A stretch of DNA of 64,000 nucleotides from Bacteroidetes bacterium GWF2_35_48 (GTDB lineage: Bacteria > Bacteroidota > Bacteroidia > Bacteroidales > GWF2-35-48): positions 107,283 through 171,282 of the forward strand of contig MEOG01000088.1 of the NCBI GenBank assembly GCA_001769125.1, given 5' to 3'. Under the pieces are notes generated by a model that made no database searches, was not told the origin of the DNA, and saw only the letters and a program-made list of their open reading frames with translations. Every line of letters begins with the position of its first letter. Position 1 is the first letter of the stretch. The translations under genes were made by a program, and so were the position numbers. Shown one piece after another: positions 7,330 through 16,137 of the stretch.

Positions 7330-8409
7330 ATGAAAAAAGTTCTTATTATTGAAGACGATCCTATTCTCCGTGAAAATACTGTTGAATTTTTAAAAGAAGA
7401 AGGCTTTGAAACCTTTGCGGCTAAAGATGGTTCATCAGGTGTACAACAAGCGTTGGAAATTATTCCTGATATTATTCTTTGTGATATTTCCATGCCTAAG
7501 ATGGACGGATATGAGGTATTTAAAACATTGCAATCCATTCCTTCAACTTCAACCGTTCCGTTTATTTTTCTCACAGCCAAAATACAAAGAGACGATATCC
7601 GGCTCGGTATGCAACTGGGAGCAGACGATTATATTACCAAACCTTATTCCTTCGACGATCTTCTCACTTCCATACAGGTTCGTCTCGAAAAATCTGAACG
7701 ATTATCCAACTCGTTTGATAACAAATTTATGGCGCTTATTGATAATCCCATGCTGGGGGTATTTATTTTACAAGGCGAAAAATTTAGTTATATCAATTCA
7801 CGTTTTGCTAAACTATTGGAATACGATTCTGATAAGGAGATTCTCGGTAAGTCAATCAATAATTTTATTGATGATGAGTACAAACAAAAATTAGCCGAAA
7901 AAATTCAATTATGCCAAAAAGGAGTTTACAATTCACATTATTTCAGGGCGCGTTTGAAAACAGCAAATAATCAACCGATAAATGTTACTATTTTTACTTC
8001 ATCTGTAAACCTGAAAGGAGTGAACAGCATAATAGGTTATGTGCTGAAAGATTCAGGTAATATCAGCTTTGAACAGTTGAACGACGGGGATTCCATTACT
8101 GACCAGATTACAGAAGCTATAAACTATTTTACCATTCAGAAGAATGTTAAACCCAGCGATCTGGTAAAAATAGTACAGGAAAAATGTAAATCTGATACAA
8201 TGCTTAACCCTGATGAACTGACAAAACGTGAAATAGAAATCATCAAACTTATTGCAGTGGGTATGTCTAACAAAGAAATTGCAGATAAGTTGTTTGTCAG
8301 CCAGCGAACCATTGACAGTCATAAAGCAAATATACTTATGAAATCCGGGGTGAAACATACAGCGGCGTTGATGATTTATGCAATGAAAAATAATATTTTA
8401 AATTATTAA
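7330..8409 (+). CDS. Response regulator: receiver, PAS, LuxR-type DNA-binding domain (copy 1)
   Basis: 359 residues. The receiver domain (1-120) has acidic residues E8-D9-D10, phospho-acceptor Asp52 in LCDISMPKMDGYE, Thr82 and Lys104 (ITKPY). A PAS-like domain (about 130-250, ALIDNPMLGVFILQGEKFSYIN) follows. The C-terminal LuxR/FixJ helix-turn-helix (about 293-355) has LTKREIEIIKLIAVGMSNKEIADKLFVSQRTIDSHKAN in two halves. It is a transcription factor activated by phosphorylation, with a PAS sensing or dimerising module inserted, which is an uncommon order. Its near twin is at 12642-13727, on the other side of the large kinase gene. Confidence 0.92.
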   Translation: MKKVLIIEDDPILRENTVEFLKEEGFETFAAKDGSSGVQQALEIIPDIILCDISMPKMDGYEVFKTLQSIPSTSTVPFIFLTAKIQRDDIRLGMQLGADDYITKPYSFDDLLTSIQVRLEKSERLSNSFDNKFMALIDNPMLGVFILQGEKFSYINSRFAKLLEYDSDKEILGKSINNFIDDEYKQKLAEKIQLCQKGVYNSHYFRARLKTANNQPINVTIFTSSVNLKGVNSIIGYVLKDSGNISFEQLNDGDSITDQITEAINYFTIQKNVKPSDLVKIVQEKCKSDTMLNPDELTKREIEIIKLIAVGMSNKEIADKLFVSQRTIDSHKANILMKSGVKHTAALMIYAMKNNILNY

Positions 8410-8638
8410 ACTCCGCTCATTGTCTCTTCTATTTATTCCGTTTAAGTTACTCTTCAAAAAAATACAAATTGTAAAAAACACAAATTACCATACAAGAGTC
8501 TCTAATACCCCTATGGAAAATATGTGAATTTTGCAATTCAATTAGATAACTTCGTAATACTTACCATTTTTAATTCAGGCAATTTTGTTCTGCAATTAAG
8601 TATACCACACCCGGTCATCAATTGCGCTTTGGAAAAAT

Positions 8639-8679
8639 CCTTGAGGTCTCCATTGGATAGGCACGATGAGACCTCAAGG
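8639..8679. repeat. Perfect 12-base inverted repeat in the 360-base gap before the large kinase gene
   Basis: CCTTGAGGTCTC (8639-8650) and GAGACCTCAAGG (8668-8679) with a 17-base loop. There is no T-run after it, so it is a poor intrinsic terminator. It could be a leader hairpin for the kinase message or a palindromic repeat. The rest of 8410-8770 shows no coding potential. Confidence 0.55.
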
Positions 8680-8770
8680 GTTTAAGCGATTGAGAAATTG
8701 TAGATGGTAAGAGCATGGATTAATTACAACAGGTCTATTACTCTTCTTTTAAAAATATAAAAAAGTGGAA

Positions 8771-11700
8771 ATGCAAAACAAAAATGAGAAACTTGCATCA
8801 GAACGAATCATTGCCAGGGAAAATGAAAAACAATTTGCTGAATTAGTAATTATCAAGAAAACTCTAATCGCATCGGAATCTCGCTATCGTCGTCTCTTTG
8901 AATCTGCGAAAGATGGGATTCTTATACTTGATGCTGAAACCGGAATGATTACAGATGTGAATCCATTTTTGATTGAATTACTGGGATACACAAAAGAACA
9001 ATTCCTCGAAAAAGAAATTTGGGAAATCGGGTTCTTTAAAGATATAATTGCCAATCGTGAAAAATTTTTAGAATTAAAGCAGAATAAATATGTCCGTTAT
9101 GAAAATTTACCGCTTGAAGCAGTTGGCGGTAAAAAAATCAATGTTGAGTTCGTCAGTAATGTGTATATTGAAAATCATCAAAAAGTAATTCAATGCAACA
9201 TTCGGGATATTACAGAACGTAAAAAAACAGAAGACGAAATCATTTCGCAAAGTAATTTGTTGGCTGCAATTTTTGAAAGTTCACCCTACATTATGTTTCT
9301 GGCCGACAGCGATGGAATAGTAAGTAAAATCAACAAGTCAGGCGCTATTTTTGTTGATAAAATCGAAACTGAAATACAGAATAAATTGTGTGGGAATGTT
9401 TTTTCCTGCATACATTCCTTTGAAAAATTCGGTTGCGGAAAAACCAGTAGTTGTCCTGATTGTATTGTTCGTAAAAGTCTGAATAAATCCATTAGGACAG
9501 GAGAATCTGTTATAAATGCAGAAGGCATAATGACCTGCAAAGCTGGCAATGAAGAACACAAAATCAACATTCTTGTTTCATCCAATTTGATAAAACTAAA
9601 AGATGTTAACAAAATATTAATAACCATAATTGATATTACAGAACGCAAATTGGCGGAAAATGCTATGCAACAAAGCGAAGAGCGGTTTCGTGCTGTATTC
9701 GAACAAGCAGGGGTTGGGGTTGCCATTTTGAATACGAGAACAGGACAAATTGTTCGCGTAAATCAAAAATATTGCGATTTTGTGGGCTATACTATGCAGG
9801 AAATGTTACAAAAAACATTTATGGATATTACTTTTCATGAGGATATTCAAACAAACATTAATAATAACATACAACTTATAGAAGGTAGTAATAAATTATT
9901 TTCATTTGAAAAGCGTTGTGTGCATAAAAATGGAAATATACTTTGGGGAATCCTTACTGTTTCGCCCTTATGGAAACCCGATGAAAAACCACAAACCTAC
10001 TTTCATATTGCCATAGTTGAAAATATTACGGAACGCAAACTTATAGAAACCACACTGAGAGAAAGTGAAGCAAAATTTTCTCTGGCCTTTAAAACGTCAC
10101 CCTATGCCATTACGATTACGGAGCCAAAAACCGGAAAAATTGTCGAAGTAAATAATGGGTTTTTTGCTATTGCAGGATATAGCCCGGAAGAAGCCATTGG
10201 CAAATCTACCATAGAATTGAATTTATGGAACAATGAGGAGGATAGAAATAGTGTTGTAAGAGATTTACAAAATAATGAAATAATAAATAACCGCGAATAT
10301 TGTTTTAACGCAAAATCAGGCAAATTGGTTTACGGTCTTTTCAGTGCCCAATTTATTCAATACAAAAACAATACTTATATTATATCAAGCATAAATGATA
10401 TCACGGAGCGAAGGCAGGCTGAAGAATCCCTAAGAGAAAGCGAAGAAAAGTTCCGCAGTTATATAGAGAATGCGCCAGATGGCATCTTTGTCGTAAACGA
10501 AAATGGGAAATATATAGAAGTAAATAAAGCAGCATGCCAAATAACCGGGTATTCCGAAGACGAGCTTTTAAATATGACTATCATTGATATTATTCCCCAT
10601 GAATCATTAGAGGAAGCAGGTAATAATTTTAGTAATGTTGTGAACACAGGTCGCTCATTCGGTGAGTTTTATTACAAACACAAAAACGGCACAAACCGAT
10701 TGTGGGCTAAAGAAGCAGTTAAAGTTTCAGATGCAAGATTTCTATGTTTTGTGAAAGACATTACCGAACGCAAGCAATGTGAAGTTCTAGCAGAAGCAAA
10801 TTATTCCATTCAAACTACGTTAAACGCAATATTGCGATTGTCCATTGAAGATATTCCCCTGATAGAATTGCTAAAACAGACTTTCGACCTGATTATCAAT
10901 ATCCCTTCGCTCAATATTGAATCAAAAGGATGTATTTTTCTTGTCAATGAGACGAATGATTCATTGAAAATGGTTGTTGAAAAAAATCTTGGAGAGCATA
11001 TAAAGCAGGCATGTGAATTGATTCCATTCGGTTTTTGCCATTGCGGAAGGGCTGCTTCAACACAGGAAATACAATTCTCTAGTTGCATTGACGAAATACA
11101 TGAAATCTCTTATGAAGGAATACATGATCACGGGCACTATTGCACACCTATAGTTTACATGAACAAAACACTTGGAGTAATCAATGTTTATTTAAAACCG
11201 GACCACGTAAAAAATAAAACTGAAATAGAATTTCTTTTTGCAATAGCCAATACGCTGGCAGGTATCATTGTCAGGAAAAACAATGAAACAGAATTAAGGG
11301 AAACCCTCGAAAACCTGGAAAATATTGTAAGTATCCGCACAAAGGATGTTGAAATTAAAAACCGACAACTGCTTGATGAAATTGAAGAAAGAATCGAAAT
11401 AGAAGAAGGCCTCGCTTTAAGCGAAGAAAAATACCGGACATTAATAGAACTGGCCGTTGACGCCATCTTAATAGGGGATACCAAAGGTAACTTCATAAAT
11501 GCAAACAGGGCAGCCAGTGTTCTTACCGGTTATGAAAGTGAAGAATTATTTAACATGAATATGATGAATCTTTTTAGTAAGGAGGTTTTAATTGTCAACC
11601 CGCTTCGTTACCACTTTCTCAATCAGGGCGAAATTATTGTAACAGAACGAATGCTCACACAAAAAAGCGGAATGCTGATATCTATTGAAATGAAAACACG

Positions 11701-12484
11701 TAGAATGCCTGACGGAAATTATCAGACTTTCATGAGAGATATGACCGTGCGAAATAAATTGGAGGAAAGCATCCGGGATTCTCTGGAAAAAGAAAAAGAA
11801 CTCAATTTATTAAAGACACGTTTTATTTCAGTAATTTCTCATGAATTCAGAACTCCCCTTGCCGGAATTTCTGGAAGCGTACAACTACTGGAAAAACATG
11901 GGAACAAATGGAATGATGCAAAAAAAACAGAATATTACAAACGAATTTATTCCTCAATTCAATATGCCAACGTGCTGCTTGATGATGTCTCTATTATCGG
12001 AAAAGACGATAGCGGCCAGCTCTCTGCAAAGATACAAGCTGTTAATATTAATATGTTATGTACTGAGGTAATTTATGATCTGAAAGCAATACATGGAGAA
12101 CTAACAAAAATTGAGTTGCAAAACAATTGTTTATTGGAAGAAATAAATACAGACAAAAGCCACCTGCGACATATATTGAACAATCTCATTTCAAACGGAA
12201 TCAAGTATTCAGATAAAAAAACGGTTGACCTGATTGTTGAAAGTGATGGCTCTGCAAACATTAAATTCATTGTACAGGATTATGGTATTGGCATCCCTGC
12301 AATAGATCAGAAACATCTTTTTGAGCCTTTTCATCGGGCTTCAAATGTTGAAGGGATAAAAGGTACAGGCTTGGGTCTGACTATTGTAAAGCGATGCGTG
12401 GATTTGTTAAAAGGAACCATTGAAATTGAAAGCGTGGAAGGTAAAGGAACCAGAGTTATGGTGGTGCTGCCTACGAAAATATAA
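8771..12484 (+). CDS. Soluble multi-sensor histidine kinase: six PAS-type domains, GAF, HisKA, HATPase
   Basis: About 1237 residues (ATG 8771 preferred; GTG 8765 is two codons earlier). Numbers here count from the GTG. PAS domains lie at about 40-150, 160-295, 305-425, 430-550, 560-670 and 888-1000, most ending in the linker D-I-T-E-R-K. A GAF domain is at about 680-840. The second PAS has a cysteine cluster (C209, C215, C224, C230, C233, with GCGKTSSCPDC). The GAF has C758-x-C760-G and HDHGHYC (H787, H789, H791, C793). Both patterns suggest metal, Fe-S or thiol sensing. The kinase core is intact: His1026 in SHEFRTPL, N-box HILNNLISNGIKYS, G1 DYGIGIP and G2 GTGLGL. There is no membrane segment, so it senses in the cytoplasm. 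It lies between the two twin regulators, its likely phospho-partners. Confidence 0.93.
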   Translation: MQNKNEKLASERIIARENEKQFAELVIIKKTLIASESRYRRLFESAKDGILILDAETGMITDVNPFLIELLGYTKEQFLEKEIWEIGFFKDIIANREKFLELKQNKYVRYENLPLEAVGGKKINVEFVSNVYIENHQKVIQCNIRDITERKKTEDEIISQSNLLAAIFESSPYIMFLADSDGIVSKINKSGAIFVDKIETEIQNKLCGNVFSCIHSFEKFGCGKTSSCPDCIVRKSLNKSIRTGESVINAEGIMTCKAGNEEHKINILVSSNLIKLKDVNKILITIIDITERKLAENAMQQSEERFRAVFEQAGVGVAILNTRTGQIVRVNQKYCDFVGYTMQEMLQKTFMDITFHEDIQTNINNNIQLIEGSNKLFSFEKRCVHKNGNILWGILTVSPLWKPDEKPQTYFHIAIVENITERKLIETTLRESEAKFSLAFKTSPYAITITEPKTGKIVEVNNGFFAIAGYSPEEAIGKSTIELNLWNNEEDRNSVVRDLQNNEIINNREYCFNAKSGKLVYGLFSAQFIQYKNNTYIISSINDITERRQAEESLRESEEKFRSYIENAPDGIFVVNENGKYIEVNKAACQITGYSEDELLNMTIIDIIPHESLEEAGNNFSNVVNTGRSFGEFYYKHKNGTNRLWAKEAVKVSDARFLCFVKDITERKQCEVLAEANYSIQTTLNAILRLSIEDIPLIELLKQTFDLIINIPSLNIESKGCIFLVNETNDSLKMVVEKNLGEHIKQACELIPFGFCHCGRAASTQEIQFSSCIDEIHEISYEGIHDHGHYCTPIVYMNKTLGVINVYLKPDHVKNKTEIEFLFAIANTLAGIIVRKNNETELRETLENLENIVSIRTKDVEIKNRQLLDEIEERIEIEEGLALSEEKYRTLIELAVDAILIGDTKGNFINANRAASVLTGYESEELFNMNMMNLFSKEVLIVNPLRYHFLNQGEIIVTERMLTQKSGMLISIEMKTRRMPDGNYQTFMRDMTVRNKLEESIRDSLEKEKELNLLKTRFISVISHEFRTPLAGISGSVQLLEKHGNKWNDAKKTEYYKRIYSSIQYANVLLDDVSIIGKDDSGQLSAKIQAVNINMLCTEVIYDLKAIHGELTKIELQNNCLLEEINTDKSHLRHILNNLISNGIKYSDKKTVDLIVESDGSANIKFIVQDYGIGIPAIDQKHLFEPFHRASNVEGIKGTGLGLTIVKRCVDLLKGTIEIESVEGKGTRVMVVLPTKI

Positions 12485-12641
12485 AACGATCAACTCATGT
12501 TACACTAAAAATGGAAGACATGAATGATAATGAATTACAACCAAACGACTAATCACATCAACAATATAATTCGTGTAATTCGTGTCTAAAATATAAATAT
12601 AAGTAACATGCTTTATTAATTGTTATTAAACTTAAAAATCT

Positions 12642-13727
12642 ATGTTTAAGAAAAAGGTACTTATTATTGAAGATGATCAGATACTCCTTGCCAATGCTGT
12701 AGAATTTTTAAAAGAAGAAGGCTTTGAAACCTTTGCTGCCAAAGATGGTGCGTCAGGAGTACAACAAGCGCTTGAAATTATTCCGGATATTATTCTTTGC
12801 GATATTTCTATGCCCAGAATGAATGGTTACGAGGTATATAAAACACTACAAACCATTCCTTCAACATCAAGCGTTCCGTTTATATTTCTTACAGCCAAAA
12901 TACAAAAAGATGATATCCGGCTCGGAATGAACCTTGGCGTGGACGATTATATTACCAAGCCCTATTCATTTGATGATCTTCTCACTTCTATTCAGGTTCG
13001 CCTCGAAAAATCTGAATGCTTAGCCAGTTCGTTTGATACTAAATTCATGTCGCTTATTGATAATCCCATGCTGGGAGTATTTATATTACAAGGCGAAAAA
13101 TTCAGTTATATCAATTCACGTTTTGCAAAACTACTGGAATACGATTCTGATATGGACATTCTCAATAAATCCATCAATGATTTTATTGATGATGAGTACA
13201 AACAAAAATTAGACGAAAAAATTCAATTATGCCAAAAAGGAGTTTACAGTTCACATTATTTCAGGGCGCGTTTGAAAACAGCAAATAATCAACCGATAAA
13301 TGTTACTATTTTTACTTCATCTGTAAACCTGAAAGGGGTGAACAGTATTATCGGCTATGTACTGAAAGATTCAGGGAATGTCAGCTTCGAACAGTTAAAC
13401 GATGAGGATTCCATTACAGACCAGATTACTGAAGCTATAAATTATTTTACAATTCAGAAGAATGTTAAACCAGATAATCTGATAAAAATAGTTCAGGAAA
13501 AATGTAAATCTGATACAATGCTTAACCCTGATGAGCTTACAAAACGCGAAATAGAAATCATCAAGCTTATTGCAGTGGGTATGTCTAACAAAGAAATTGC
13601 AGATAAGTTGTTTGTCAGCCAGCGAACCATTGACAGTCATAAAGCGAATATTCTTATGAAAACGGGAGTGAAACACACTGCCGCGCTTATGATTTATGCT
13701 ATGAAAAATAATATTTTGGGGGACTAA
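12642..13727 (+). CDS. Response regulator: receiver, PAS, LuxR-type DNA-binding domain (copy 2)
   Basis: 361 residues, colinear with the protein from 7330-8409 and with nearly the same sequence throughout, including the phospho-acceptor Asp (LCDISMPRMNGYE), ITKPY, PAS and LuxR domain. Divergence is uneven. The first 60 codons and the receiver differ at many silent and some coding positions, whereas the PAS-coding stretch (around 13185-13340 against 7873-8028) is almost identical base for base. This points to gene conversion after an older duplication. Receiver differences near the phosphorylation site (DPILRENT against DQILLANA) may set partner choice. Confidence 0.92.
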   Translation: MFKKKVLIIEDDQILLANAVEFLKEEGFETFAAKDGASGVQQALEIIPDIILCDISMPRMNGYEVYKTLQTIPSTSSVPFIFLTAKIQKDDIRLGMNLGVDDYITKPYSFDDLLTSIQVRLEKSECLASSFDTKFMSLIDNPMLGVFILQGEKFSYINSRFAKLLEYDSDMDILNKSINDFIDDEYKQKLDEKIQLCQKGVYSSHYFRARLKTANNQPINVTIFTSSVNLKGVNSIIGYVLKDSGNVSFEQLNDEDSITDQITEAINYFTIQKNVKPDNLIKIVQEKCKSDTMLNPDELTKREIEIIKLIAVGMSNKEIADKLFVSQRTIDSHKANILMKTGVKHTAALMIYAMKNNILGD

Positions 13728-13772
13728 TAAACTACTTTTCTGTTTAGGGCAGTTCGGTTAAAACTATTAAGT

Positions 13773-13938
13773 AGTGTCAGCAAGAAAACGCCAACTACTG
13801 CGTTACTCTCGTCATGAAAACAGTCATTTACAAAAGTAAACTCCTTGGTTTTCATGACTTCGAAAGCCTTGTATTTGACGTTTTCTTATCTGACACTAGC
13901 ACTGTCAAACAAAAAAGAGTAGTTTTCTTGCTGACACT
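13773..13938. repeat. Fold-back repeat element (166 bp), possible mobile-element remnant
   Basis: It begins AGTGTCAGCAAGAAAACG (13773) and ends GTTTTCTTGCTGACACT (to 13938), an inverted pair. A third, variant end, CGTTTTCTTATCTGACACT, lies inside at about 13879-13897. A further inner pair is GTCATGAAAAC/GTTTTCATGAC. The nested palindromes would fold into a long hairpin. There is no open frame of note. It lies in the 660-base gene-poor stretch 13728-14391 together with the MITE-like element. Confidence 0.6.
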
Positions 13939-14101
13939 AAGTAATTGTCTATAAAAATGCCACGAAATCTCAAAAGCACCAAATCCCACAAAAAAAATTT
14001 GTGAAATTATGTATTTACCGCGGGTAAATCGTGCTTTAGTGGCAATTTTAACTGAACAACCCTACTTTTAATGAAAAATTGGGTCTTAAAACAAACAGAA
14101 T

Positions 14102-14256
14102 GATATTACGGTGCGCTGCACCTATATAAACAACGCAGCTCTGCTGCTACAAATGTTATCGCAGCTCTGCTGCTATTTTTTTTTAGCAGCGTAGCTGCGT
14201 AATATTTGTAATATTGTAATGTACTACAAAACCAAGGTGCAGAGCACCGTAATATC
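14102..14256. mobile_element. MITE-like element, copy 1 (155 bp, 22-bp terminal inverted repeats)
   Basis: The left end GATATTACGGTGC.. and right end ..GCACCGTAATATC are inverted repeats that match at 21 of 22 positions (mismatch within GTGCgCTGCACC/GGTGCAGaGCACC). The inner part is rich in CAGCTCTGCTGCTA and its complement. A second copy lies at 29294-29451. No transposase is encoded, so any movement would need an enzyme elsewhere. Short open frames across it are by-products of the palindromes. Confidence 0.7.
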
Positions 14257-14391
14257 ACTTGCAGAGTCATACTACATAGGTGTAATATGTTTATAAAAAA
14301 TGACCTGATGGTGATAAAAGTGCCGTAGTGCATGTCCCGTTTTACGGGATACGAAACGTAAGTATTTAAAATTTATAGGAAAGTGAATAAA

Positions 14392-14622
14392 TTATTTGCT
14401 CTCTAAATAAAGAGTATCCGGACAAAGGTCAACGCCATTGTCCCATTTTATGCTCCCTAATAAGGGTTTTACTGAATTAAATAAACTCAAATTCTGTAAT
14501 TCTTTAAAAATACCGATTCCTAAATAGGGTTTTACATCAAAATATTTTACTTCGCCATTATTAAAAGTAATCGAAAGTGTATAATCATGTTGTGGTTTTA
14601 CGTTTGTTACCCGTGGATTCAT
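14392..14622 (-). CDS. DUF2442 domain protein
   Basis: 76 residues: PRVTNVKPQHDYTLSITFNNGE, KYFDVKPYLG, FNSV and a final IKWDNGVDLCPDTLY all match the DUF2442 pattern and length. Members are small single-domain proteins of unknown function, often found beside DUF4160 in toxin-antitoxin-like pairs. No DUF4160 partner is next to it here. It stands alone on the minus strand between repeats and the receiver-phosphatase gene, divergently from the latter. It may be an orphan remnant of a transferred pair. Confidence 0.8.
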   Translation of the reverse strand: MNPRVTNVKPQHDYTLSITFNNGEVKYFDVKPYLGIGIFKELQNLSLFNSVKPLLGSIKWDNGVDLCPDTLYLESK

Positions 14623-14700
14623 TTGGATATTATTTTTAAATTTCCAAATACAAAAATACTATTTTTCAGAAAGAATTTGCTTAAAATCTGCACTTTTTCA

Positions 14701-14790
14701 TTTAGGTTTTATACCTAAATATATAATTATTATATCCTTCATCTTTCATCTTTATACATACAAAATCAGTATGCCCTGATGTTATTTTTG
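14701..14790 (+). promoter_or_regulatory. Shared regulatory module, copy A: dyad, TATACATA, -7 box
   Basis: Perfect dyad TTTAGGT-TTTAT-ACCTAAA (14701-14719); TATACATA at 14753-14760, overlapping a second dyad CATAC-N7-GTATG (14757-14773); -7 box TATTTTTG at 14783-14790. The usual TTG at -33 is absent and replaced by the second dyad, as expected of an activator-dependent promoter. Spacing matches copies B (16028) and C (23250): 50 bases from TAGGT to TATACATA, 30 from TATACATA to the -7 box. It drives the receiver-PP2C gene at 14813. Confidence 0.65.
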
Positions 14791-14812
14791 TGCCGTTAAA
14801 ATTTAATAAAAC

Positions 14813-16012
14813 ATGAATAAAATAGTAGTCATTGAAGACGATGCTGTACTGCGGGAAAATACATTGGATTTCTTGAAAGAAGAAGGTTATGACACTTACG
14901 CAGCAATGGATGGCTTGCAGGGTTTGCATCTGACAAAAGAAGTGATGCCTGATTTGGTATTATGCGATATCGGGTTACCAAAAATGAATGGATACAATAC
15001 TTGTATCGCGATAAAAGAAGTAGAAAAACTTAAAGATGTACCTGTGATTTTCTTAACAGCTTTTGGGGATAATGAGCATATCATGAAAGGATTTGAAGCA
15101 GGCGCACAGGATTATGTAACCAAACCGTTTAATTACAAAGAACTTCTTGCAAGAGTTCATACCCATATTGAACTAAAAAAATCGAAAGAGAAAACAGAAG
15201 CAGAAATAGAAAAAGTAGATGTGTTAAATAAAAAACTTAAGGTTGTTTATAACGAAATAAAAAATAGTATTCATTATGCAAAACTAATTCAGGATGGAAT
15301 GCTTCCTGATATGAATATATTACATAAAAATGGCATTGATAATTTAATTATTTATAAACCAAAAGATATTGTCAGCGGAGATTTTTACTGGGCAGAATAT
15401 TGTGATAATAAAATATTTCTTGCAGTAGCAGATTGTACTGGTCACGGTGTTCCCGGCGCATTGCTTTCTATGACCGGTCATAACCTTTTACATGAAATAA
15501 TCAATATTGAAAAAATTCATGATCCTGCTGAAATTTTAAACAACCTGAATAGCCGGATCCGCAGGGTTATTAAACAGGGCTTATCAGTTGTTCAGGAGGG
15601 AATGGATATTGCATTATGCGTAATTGACATGAATGCAAAAACATTAGAATATGCAGGAGCGAATATACCACTTTGGTATTTTCAAAATTCTGTTTTCAAA
15701 AAATTATTACCCGACAAATTAGGTATTGGAGAAGATTTCACTCCTGAGAATAAATCCGGTTTTAGCAAACAAATAATTGAATTTAACATCGGCGACAGGT
15801 TTTTCATGTCCACGGATGGAATTGCCGCTCAATTTGATAATACCAACAAAAAACGAATTACAAAAAAAGATTTCGAACAACAGCTTTCTTTATATGGAGA
15901 ACATCCTTTCAATTCCATTAAAACCGATTTGTTAGAATTTTTAAACGATTGGCAGGGTTGCAATGCACAAACGGATGATATTTTAATAGTAGGGTTTGAA
16001 ATTATCTTATAA
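14813..16012 (+). CDS. Response regulator with PP2C/SpoIIE-type phosphatase output
   Basis: 399 residues. The receiver (1-120) has phospho-acceptor Asp52 (LCDIGLPKMNGY) and Lys104 (VTKPF). A coiled-coil linker spans about 120-160. The PP2C-type domain (about 165-399) shows the metal-binding motifs SGDFYW, VADCTGHGVPGALLSM, DIALCVID, STDGIA and QTDDILIV. Such proteins dephosphorylate serine or threonine residues, typically on anti-sigma-factor antagonists or other partner-switching proteins, when the receiver is phosphorylated. No partner-switching kinase or STAS protein is encoded in the window. It is preceded by regulatory module copy A and followed by a paralogous receiver gene with module copy B. 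Confidence 0.93.
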   Translation: MNKIVVIEDDAVLRENTLDFLKEEGYDTYAAMDGLQGLHLTKEVMPDLVLCDIGLPKMNGYNTCIAIKEVEKLKDVPVIFLTAFGDNEHIMKGFEAGAQDYVTKPFNYKELLARVHTHIELKKSKEKTEAEIEKVDVLNKKLKVVYNEIKNSIHYAKLIQDGMLPDMNILHKNGIDNLIIYKPKDIVSGDFYWAEYCDNKIFLAVADCTGHGVPGALLSMTGHNLLHEIINIEKIHDPAEILNNLNSRIRRVIKQGLSVVQEGMDIALCVIDMNAKTLEYAGANIPLWYFQNSVFKKLLPDKLGIGEDFTPENKSGFSKQIIEFNIGDRFFMSTDGIAAQFDNTNKKRITKKDFEQQLSLYGEHPFNSIKTDLLEFLNDWQGCNAQTDDILIVGFEIIL

Positions 16013-16027
16013 ATTCTTCTTCTTCAA

Positions 16028-16117
16028 TATAGGTTTTGTACCTATAAAAAATAGGTCTCGCATTCCTGTATTTCATTTTTATACATACAAAATCAGTATG
16101 TTTTGTTGTTATTTTTG
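16028..16117 (+). promoter_or_regulatory. Shared regulatory module, copy B
   Basis: Perfect dyad TATAGGT-TTTGT-ACCTATA (16028-16046); TATACATA at 16080-16087 within CATAC-N7-GTATG (16084-16100); -7 box TATTTTTG at 16110-16117. Spacings are the same as in copy A. It drives the receiver-kinase gene at 16138. Confidence 0.65.
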
Positions 16118-16137
16118 TGGTAATGATTAAATAAATT

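Noticed and set aside
14106..14333. Minus-strand open frame of 75 codons
   Set aside because: It falls on the MITE-like element; its composition follows the palindromes.
14392..14622. DUF2442 gene as half of a toxin-antitoxin pair
   Set aside because: No DUF4160 or other partner gene on either side; only repeats and a receiver gene.
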